DNA of 5,325 bases from Propionibacteriaceae bacterium (GTDB taxonomy: Bacteria; Actinomycetota; Actinomycetes; Propionibacteriales; Propionibacteriaceae). The notes below the pieces were generated by a model, which worked only from the letters and a program-made list of their open reading frames with translations, did not search any database and was not told where the DNA came from. The stretch covers positions 1 through 5,325 of the forward strand of contig JAUMYR010000163.1 in NCBI GenBank assembly GCA_030528545.1. Direction: 5' to 3'. Made by a program: the position numbers and the translations under genes. Numbering within the stretch: the stretch's first letter is position 1; each line of letters begins with the position of its first letter. Of this stretch, positions 1 to 5,325 are shown piece by piece.

Positions 1-4
1 CGCA

Positions 5-55
5 GAATCGGCCCCGATTTCAAGGATCGGCCGAAATCTTGTGAAGATCCCACAA
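5..55. repeat. Cluster of small inverted repeats downstream of the operon
   Basis: The 121 bases after the ATPase stop codon contain no gene that I can support. Near the window edge three short inverted repeats are packed together: AATCGG/CCGATT with a 2-base centre (6-19), GATTTC/GAAATC (16-21 with 33-38) and TTGTG/CACAA (39-43 with 51-55). The 8-base palindrome TCGGCCGA (27-34) lies in the middle. On the minus strand these could form weak hairpins ending the operon transcript, but no T-run follows, so this is not a standard intrinsic terminator. They could equally be operator-like sites for a gene beyond the window. Only the repeats are seen directly; the function is open. Confidence 0.35.
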
Positions 56-121
56 CAGGCCGTGCGGCCAGGCGGCGCGGCCGGGCTCCGCTCGCCGGGG
101 CGCGTGGAACGGTGCGGGGCC

Positions 122-1562
<1,441 letters not shown>

Positions 1563-1576
<14 letters not shown>

Positions 1577-2390
1577 GGCCGACCTCCGTCACGTCGCGCA
1601 GGCCGTCGGCGATGAGGGCTGCGGCGGCCATGCTGAGGAACAGCCCCAGGCCGGGGCCGATGAGCTGCCACGGGGCTGCGGCCGAGGTGCCGCGGACCTC
1701 GGCGAGCATGCTCCCCCACTCGGCTGTCGGCGGCTGGGCTCCGAGGCCGAGGAAGGACAGACCGCTGAGGGCGAGGATGGTCGACCCGATGCGGAGCGTC
1801 GCCAGCACCATCACCTGATTCCAGGCGACCGGGACGATGTGGCCGTACAGGATGCGCCAGGAGGACACCCCCGCCATCCGTGCGGCCTGGACATAGGGTT
1901 CCCGGACGCTGCCCAGCGCGCAGGTGCGGGCCAGCCGGGCCAGGCCCGCCCAGCCGGTGACCGACATCGCTAGGATGAGGTTGGCGAAGCTGGGTCCCAG
2001 CAGCCCGACGATGGCCAGCGCCAGCACCTGCGAGGGCAGGCCCAGCAGGATGTCGATGAGGCGGCTGATCGTGGCGTCGATCGCGCCACCGCCCAGCGCG
2101 GCACCCACGCCCGCGACCATCCCGATTCCCGAGGTGATGACGAACACCGTCACGGCCGCCCCGAGGGAAGTGGTTCCGCCGACGAGGGAGCGGGCCAGCA
2201 GGTCACGCCCGGCCTGATCGGTGCCTAGGAGGTGGTTCAGGCTGGGGGCCTGCAACTGGGCCCGGTAGTCGGTCTGGTCGGGGTCCATCGCGAGCAGGGG
2301 ACCCACCAGCACGATGAGGGCGAGGAAAGCCGCGAGGACGATGCCGAGCCGCCCCTCGCCGTGTCGCCAGAGCGCGCGCCAGATGTTCAT
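1563..2390 (-). CDS. ABC importer permease, DppC/NikC-like
   Basis: This 275-residue inner-membrane protein is the second channel subunit. The N-terminus is a short basic stretch followed by a membrane helix (about 16-34). The family hallmark LGTDQAGRDLLARS follows at 55-68. Further hydrophobic segments lie at about 78-100, 118-145, 196-216 and 243-262. The cytoplasmic coupling (EAA) loop is at about 163-187 (REPYVQAARMAGVSSWRIL), ending in HIVP, which would dock onto the ATPase. LSFLGLGAQPPTAEWGSML (211-229) is another strongly conserved DppC/NikC block. The ATG at 2390 was chosen because it overlaps the TGA of the upstream permease as ATGA (2387-2390), a typical sign of translational coupling. 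The nearby Shine-Dalgarno is weak (AAGG). The same frame stays open far upstream to 3821, but that stretch lies over other genes and is not a protein of this family. The end overlaps the ATPase start by 14 bases. Confidence 0.95.
1582..1587 (-). promoter_or_regulatory. Shine-Dalgarno of the fused ATPase
   Basis: GGAGGT on the minus strand, 5 bases before the ATG at 1576, lies inside the end of the DppC-like permease gene. It fixes the ATPase start, and it is the strongest of the internal ribosome sites in the operon. Confidence 0.8.
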
Positions 2391-3316
2391 GCGGATGCCT
2401 TTCGGGCGGGGTCGATGCGGGCCAGGAGCAGGTCGGTAGCGAGGCTGGTGACGAGGTAGACCACCACCGCGAACAGCGCGGTCGCGGCCACGACCGGCAG
2501 GTCGCGCGACTCGATGGCCCGCACGACGTACAGGCCGACCCCGGGCCAGGTGAACACGGTCTCGACGACGGGGGCACCCCCGAGGAGGGCCGCCGCGCTG
2601 AGCCCGATCACCGTCAGCATGGGGGGTGCCGCGTGGGGCAGCAGGTGCCGGGTCAGCAGGTAGGTGCGGGAGGCCCCGCGTCCCCTGGCCACGCTGAGGA
2701 ATGGGGCGCCGCGGGTTTCGAGCAACCCTGTCCGCAACAGCCGCGACCAGGCCGCCGCCGGACCAAGCGCGAGGGTGAGAGCGGGCAGGAATACCGTCCG
2801 GGCGGTCCCGTCGGCCAGTACCCTGCCCAGCCCGAGGCGCAGCGTGATGACCTCCATGAGCACCACCCCGATGAGGAAGGAGGGCAGGGACAGCGAGATC
2901 AGGGCCACCCCTCGCGACAGCCGGTCGGGCCAGCGGGACGCCCACAGCGCCGCCGGGATCCCCAGGACCAGGGTGAGAGCGAGCGCCAGCCCGAGGGCCA
3001 CGACGGTCAGCAGCACCGTGGCGGGCAGCCGACTCAGGAACTCGTCGGCGATGGGCCGTCCACTGGCCCAGGACGGCCCCAGGTCGCCCTGGGCCAGCCC
3101 GGCCATCCAATCGAGATACTTCAGGGGGAGTGGGCGGTCGAGGCCCAGCTCGGCACGCAGCGCCGCGACCTGTTCGGCCGTGGGGTCGAGGACGCCCCGG
3201 GCCCGGAGGATCCGCTGGGCCGGATCCCCCGGGGCAAGCGCCATCAACGCCCAGATGACGACGCTCACCACCAGCAGGGACACGAGCGCTTGGCCTGCTC
3301 GCCGAAGCGCGTACAT
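2387..3316 (-). CDS. ABC importer permease, DppB/NikB-like
   Basis: This 309-residue inner-membrane protein is the first channel subunit. The start MYALRRAGQAL followed by a hydrophobic helix (about 9-28) and APGDPA (28-33) is the standard DppB/OppB/NikB opening. LGLDRPLPLKYLDWMAGL and QGDLGPSW (57-83) match the conserved external segment. Further membrane segments lie at about 98-122, 135-157, 176-196, 229-251 and 275-297, giving six. The coupling loop is around 208-228 (VARGRGASRTYLLTRHLLP), and the tail DLLLARIDPARKA is also typical of the family. The start follows the lipoprotein stop by only 6 bases. No good Shine-Dalgarno precedes it, so translation probably depends on ribosomes ending the gene in front. 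It would pair with the next permease to form the transmembrane path. Confidence 0.95.
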   Translation of the reverse strand: MYALRRAGQALVSLLVVSVVIWALMALAPGDPAQRILRARGVLDPTAEQVAALRAELGLDRPLPLKYLDWMAGLAQGDLGPSWASGRPIADEFLSRLPATVLLTVVALGLALALTLVLGIPAALWASRWPDRLSRGVALISLSLPSFLIGVVLMEVITLRLGLGRVLADGTARTVFLPALTLALGPAAAWSRLLRTGLLETRGAPFLSVARGRGASRTYLLTRHLLPHAAPPMLTVIGLSAAALLGGAPVVETVFTWPGVGLYVVRAIESRDLPVVAATALFAVVVYLVTSLATDLLLARIDPARKASA

Positions 3317-3322
3317 CGTGGC

Positions 3323-4906
3323 TCAGGCACCGATGCGGGTCGTGGCGTCCACCCAGATGAGGGCGTGCTGCGGGGTGTAATCCGGCACCCTTTTCCCGAC
3401 GACGACGCTGGGGCGACGGCGTCCGCAGAAGCCGTTGTAGCCCTGCTCCCCGATGCGCTTCTGGATCGCGACGAGCAGGTCGTGGGAGGTCTTCTCGTCC
3501 AGGGTGACGGCCAGCTTGTCGATCAGGCCGTCGAGTTCCGGATCGCTGATGTGGGAGTAGTTGCGGTTGCCGCCGGTGCGCCAGTAGCGCTGCAGGGGTG
3601 GGATCGGGCTGCCACCGAACGAGACCGTCCCATTGCTGACGATCGCGGCGTCCCAGTTGCCACCCTTCATCTCGGCGGTGGTATCGGGAACCTGCCGGAT
3701 GCTGACCTGGATACCGTGCCCTTTGAGCTGGGACTGGATGGCCAGGGCCAGGGTGTCCGAGTCGGGCTGCTGGGGGTAGGTGAGGAACTCGAAGGCGAGC
3801 GGCATGCCGCCGAGCCGCCACGCACCGTCCTGTTTGGTGGCACCGGCCGCGGTCAGGAGGGACTCGGCCTCTTGGGCGTCGGTCTTCCAGATATCGATGG
3901 CGTAGGGAACCTTGGGATCATAGAGCGAGCTGACCGGCTCGTAGAAGCCCTGCATGACATCCTTGGCGAGGGCCTCATAGTCGATGAGCCGCAGGACGGC
4001 GCGTCGCACCCTGGCATCGGCGAACACGGGTTTGGCGAGGTTCATGTTGATGCAGAAGCTGGCGCCGCCCGGCTCGCCTAGGCTGTACTTCGCCCGGTCG
4101 TCGCCCTCCAGGCTCTTGGCCTGCTGGGTGGGTGGGTAGAGCGCGATGTCGACCTCCCCGTTCTGAACGGCCTTGATGCGGGCTCCGGCGTCAGCGACGA
4201 ACAGCACCTCGACACCGGCGAGTGCCGGGGTGCCAGCCCAGTACTTGGGATTGGCGGTCATCACCAGCTTCTCGTCGGTGAGGGAGACCGGCACGTAGGG
4301 GCCGGTGTAGATTTTGGCGTCGAGCAGTTTCTGGGCGTCGTCCCCCGTGGTCTCGTAGGCCTTGAGATCGAAGATCGTGAAGCAGGCCTCGTCGGCCAGG
4401 ATGTTGCGCATCAGGGGACACGGTGTCTGGGTCTTGATCCGGAGCGTGCCCTTCCCCTCGACGCTCACCGTGGCTCCGGGAAGCTGCCCGGAGACGCTCT
4501 TGTTGTTGGCTAGGTGCCAGGTCATGACGGCCGCGAGCTGTTCCGCGCCGAGCGGGTTGCCGTTCTGGAAGGTGATGCCCTCCTTGAGGGTGAGCTTCCA
4601 GGTGAGGTCGTCCTCGTTGACCGCGTCCTGGAGCAGCCAGTCAGTGGGTTTGCCGTCGGGCTGGGGCCGCAGCAGCAGCTCGGCATAGCCGAACTCGTTG
4701 CCCCAGAATCCCGTCTTCTGCGGCACCAGGTTCTGGATGGCGAAACCCGTGGCGAGTTTCAGCACGAGTGGAGCGCCCGCGCTGTCCCTGGCCGAGGGGT
4801 TGTCTCCCGGTTTTTCGAAGGCGCAGCCGGTTAGGGCGAGCGCCGTGGTGGCGAGGCCTGCCTGGAAGAGGCGGCGGCGCGAGAGGGGGCTGGTGAACCC
4901 GTCCAT
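3323..4906 (-). CDS. Solute-binding lipoprotein of peptide/nickel ABC importer (SBP_bac_5 family)
   Basis: This 527-residue extracytoplasmic protein captures the substrate and delivers it to the permeases. The N-terminus combines a Tat-like motif (SRRRLF, 9-14), a hydrophobic stretch (16-26) and a lipobox LTGC whose Cys28 would be lipidated, so export folded and anchored to the outer face of the membrane is likely. Family features include LTWKLTLKEGITFQNGNPL (101-119), IYTGPYVPV (199-207), LVMTANPKYWAG (214-225) and DARVRRAVLRLIDYEAL (297-313). The length is normal for the family (about 500-550). Four further cysteines (163, 175, 285, 494) are present, and I see no recognisable metal-binding motif. 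The ATG at 4906 was preferred because AGGAG lies 5 bases upstream and it gives a compact signal peptide; a GTG at 4948 in frame would add 14 residues. It is the first gene after a B12 riboswitch, so cobalt, a cobalt chelate or a corrinoid is the favoured ligand by inference. Peptide or nickel cannot be excluded. Confidence 0.93.
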   Translation of the reverse strand: MDGFTSPLSRRRLFQAGLATTALALTGCAFEKPGDNPSARDSAGAPLVLKLATGFAIQNLVPQKTGFWGNEFGYAELLLRPQPDGKPTDWLLQDAVNEDDLTWKLTLKEGITFQNGNPLGAEQLAAVMTWHLANNKSVSGQLPGATVSVEGKGTLRIKTQTPCPLMRNILADEACFTIFDLKAYETTGDDAQKLLDAKIYTGPYVPVSLTDEKLVMTANPKYWAGTPALAGVEVLFVADAGARIKAVQNGEVDIALYPPTQQAKSLEGDDRAKYSLGEPGGASFCINMNLAKPVFADARVRRAVLRLIDYEALAKDVMQGFYEPVSSLYDPKVPYAIDIWKTDAQEAESLLTAAGATKQDGAWRLGGMPLAFEFLTYPQQPDSDTLALAIQSQLKGHGIQVSIRQVPDTTAEMKGGNWDAAIVSNGTVSFGGSPIPPLQRYWRTGGNRNYSHISDPELDGLIDKLAVTLDEKTSHDLLVAIQKRIGEQGYNGFCGRRRPSVVVGKRVPDYTPQHALIWVDATTRIGA

Positions 4907-4974
4907 GTGGTCTCCTGTTCGTTGACAGCAGGACGAGTCCGCAAACACCCCTGCTCATCCTCGTGAGTGGTCAA
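4907..4974 (-). promoter_or_regulatory. Expression platform of the cobalamin riboswitch
   Basis: This leader segment lies between the B12 box and the start codon. On the minus strand AGCAGG (4955-4950) pairs with CCTGCT (4932-4927), and the stem is prolonged by TTGAC/GTCAA (4974-4970 with 4926-4922) across a 14-base one-sided bulge. The loop holds TTGCGG (4944-4939), the exact complement of CCGCAA in aptamer loop L5 (5030-5025). This matches the L5-L13 kissing contact known from cobalamin riboswitches. No T-run follows the hairpin, so control of translation initiation is more likely than transcription termination. The pairings are read from the sequence; the mechanism is inferred. Confidence 0.7.
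4911..4916 (-). promoter_or_regulatory. Shine-Dalgarno of the solute-binding protein, target of the riboswitch
   Basis: AGGAGA on the minus strand, followed by CCAC and the ATG at 4906, decides the start of the lipoprotein gene. It is only 5 bases downstream of the extended hairpin ending at 4922. The bases CAGGA (4917 to 4913) are complementary to TCCTG (4933 to 4929), the latter shared with that hairpin, so access to this site could be switched by RNA folding. Confidence 0.75.
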
Positions 4975-4977
4975 TGC

Positions 4978-5076
4978 CTCACCGGTAGGGCGACCGGACT
5001 CGTGGGCCTGCGCCCAACGCACCGTTGCGGGACAGTCTCGGATTCTCACCGAAGTTCGCCTAGCCGGAAGGTGTTC
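4978..5076 (-). ncRNA. Cobalamin (B12) riboswitch aptamer
   Basis: The RNA would bind a cobalamin (probably adenosylcobalamin) and control the importer operon. Conserved core elements appear in order on the minus strand: GGCGAA; GGTGAGAATCCG (5050-5039, nearly identical to the family consensus GGTGMGAATCC); CTGTCCCGCAACGGT (5035-5021); a variable small hairpin TGCG/CGCA (5021-5018 with 5012-5009); and a B12 box AGTCCGGTCGCCCTACCGG (5000-4982). Short stems are visible: TCGG/CCGA around the TGAGAAT loop, and ACTG/CGGT around the loop TCCCGCAA. A closing CACC/GGTG pairing (5073-5070 with 4983-4980) is tentative. The outer boundaries are approximate. The coding strand and the spacing to the lipoprotein start agree with a 5' leader of that gene. 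Family assignment is strong; which cobalamin form is bound cannot be told here. Confidence 0.92.
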
Positions 5077-5096
5077 GTCATTTGCCGAACGGCCAG

Positions 5097-5125
5097 AGCC
5101 TAACACCCCTCTCGGGTGCTGCCTA
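5097..5125 (-). promoter_or_regulatory. Candidate promoter of the riboswitch operon
   Basis: On the minus strand TAGGCA (5125-5120, 4 of 6 matches to TTGACA) is followed after 17 bases by TAGGCT (5102-5097), which fits the TANNNT pattern of actinobacterial -10 boxes. Transcription would begin near 5090, just before the riboswitch, giving a leader of about 185 bases. The spacer carries a CACCC/GGGTG inverted repeat (5118-5114 with 5108-5104). The position is ideal, but the motif match is moderate. Confidence 0.4.
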
Positions 5126-5266
5126 CCCCCCAGCGGGTGCGGCCCGGTGTGGTGGTGGTTTCACGGTCATGTCGCTGGCCGTTCTGGGACGTCGTAGCTC
5201 CGGTCCGGGGCCCTGGCTCCCGGTCTCCGGGTGGTTTTCCGGATGTGGGGCGGCGTCCGGTGCGGC
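5126..5266. other. Intergenic region with one GC hairpin, no gene seen
   Basis: These 141 bases separate the upstream gene's stop from the candidate promoter. The clearest structure is CCCGG/CCGGG with a 3-base centre at 5219-5231, about 36 bases past the stop of the upstream gene, and a GGGCCC palindrome lies nearby. The hairpin could help end the upstream transcript, but on that strand no T-run follows it. I see no coding region or tRNA here. Confidence 0.4.
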
Positions 5267-5325
5267 TCAGGCCTCCGAGGATCGCCGGATGGTCATGTGG
5301 ATGTCGTAGCGGTCGACGCGATAGA
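5267..5325 (-). CDS. C-terminal end of an upstream gene, function unknown (partial)
   Basis: Reading leftward from the window edge, one minus-strand frame is open for 18 complete codons and ends in TGA at 5269-5267. Its C-terminal peptide is YRVDRYDIHMTIRRSSEA. It has the same orientation as the importer operon and lies about 140 bases before the operon's candidate promoter, so it is probably a separate transcription unit. The fragment is too short to assign a family. A charged DRY-type tail like this occurs in some regulators, but that is not evidence. A chance open frame is possible. Confidence 0.4.
   Translation of the reverse strand, partial: YRVDRYDIHMTIRRSSEA

Noticed and set aside
2391..3821. 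Upstream extension of the DppC-like permease frame to give a 752-residue protein
   Set aside because: The extra 477 residues overlap the other permease and the lipoprotein gene, are low-complexity and Arg/Pro-rich, and match no domain. The ATGA overlap at 2387-2390 gives the correct start.
2633..4081. 482-codon open frame on the plus strand, and other long plus-strand frames such as 938-1615
   Set aside because: They lie opposite well-recognised permease, lipoprotein and ATPase genes. Their predicted proteins are rich in Gly, Arg, Gln and Pro without family motifs, as expected for antisense frames in GC-rich DNA.
5073..5090. Inverted repeat GTTCG/CGAAC as an operator for a regulator
   Set aside because: It lies at the predicted 5' end of the riboswitch transcript and more simply forms a short RNA hairpin there. 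No known operator pattern was recognised.
5219..5238. Plus-strand intrinsic terminator: GC hairpin followed by TGGTTTT
   Set aside because: No plus-strand gene ends before it, and the T-run is short and interrupted. It is kept only as an unexplained hairpin in the intergenic region.

Overview
The window is GC-rich DNA, probably from an actinomycete (high-GC Gram-positive). Pointers are the strong G/C third-position bias, a Tat-type lipoprotein signal on the solute-binding protein and an actinobacterial style of B12 box. Genus cannot be fixed from the sequence; a B12-making group such as Propionibacteriaceae would fit but is a guess.

All supported genes lie on the minus strand, so the operon reads from right to left. 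Positions 5267-5325 hold the last codons of an upstream gene. Positions 5126-5266 are intergenic, with one GC hairpin. A possible promoter (5097-5125) is followed by a convincing cobalamin (B12) riboswitch (aptamer about 4978-5076) and an expression platform reaching the start codon at 4906. Four tightly packed genes follow: a solute-binding lipoprotein (4906-3323), two peptide/nickel-type permeases (3316-2387 and 2390-1563) and one ATPase polypeptide with two nucleotide-binding domains (1576-122). Gaps and overlaps are +6, -4 and -14 bases, so this is one transcription unit. Positions 1-121 are noncoding, with small inverted repeats.

The four genes make a complete importer of the oligopeptide/dipeptide/nickel (Opp/Dpp/Nik) superfamily: a lipid-anchored capture protein, a two-subunit channel and a fused double ATPase. 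Protein sequence alone does not give the substrate. The B12 riboswitch does: such switches normally control cobalamin synthesis, cobalt uptake, corrinoid uptake or B12-independent isoenzymes. The best inference is a B12-controlled importer of cobalt, a cobalt chelate or a corrinoid, rather than a general peptide transporter. This link, and the interlocking alternative pairings in the riboswitch expression platform, are the most interesting content.
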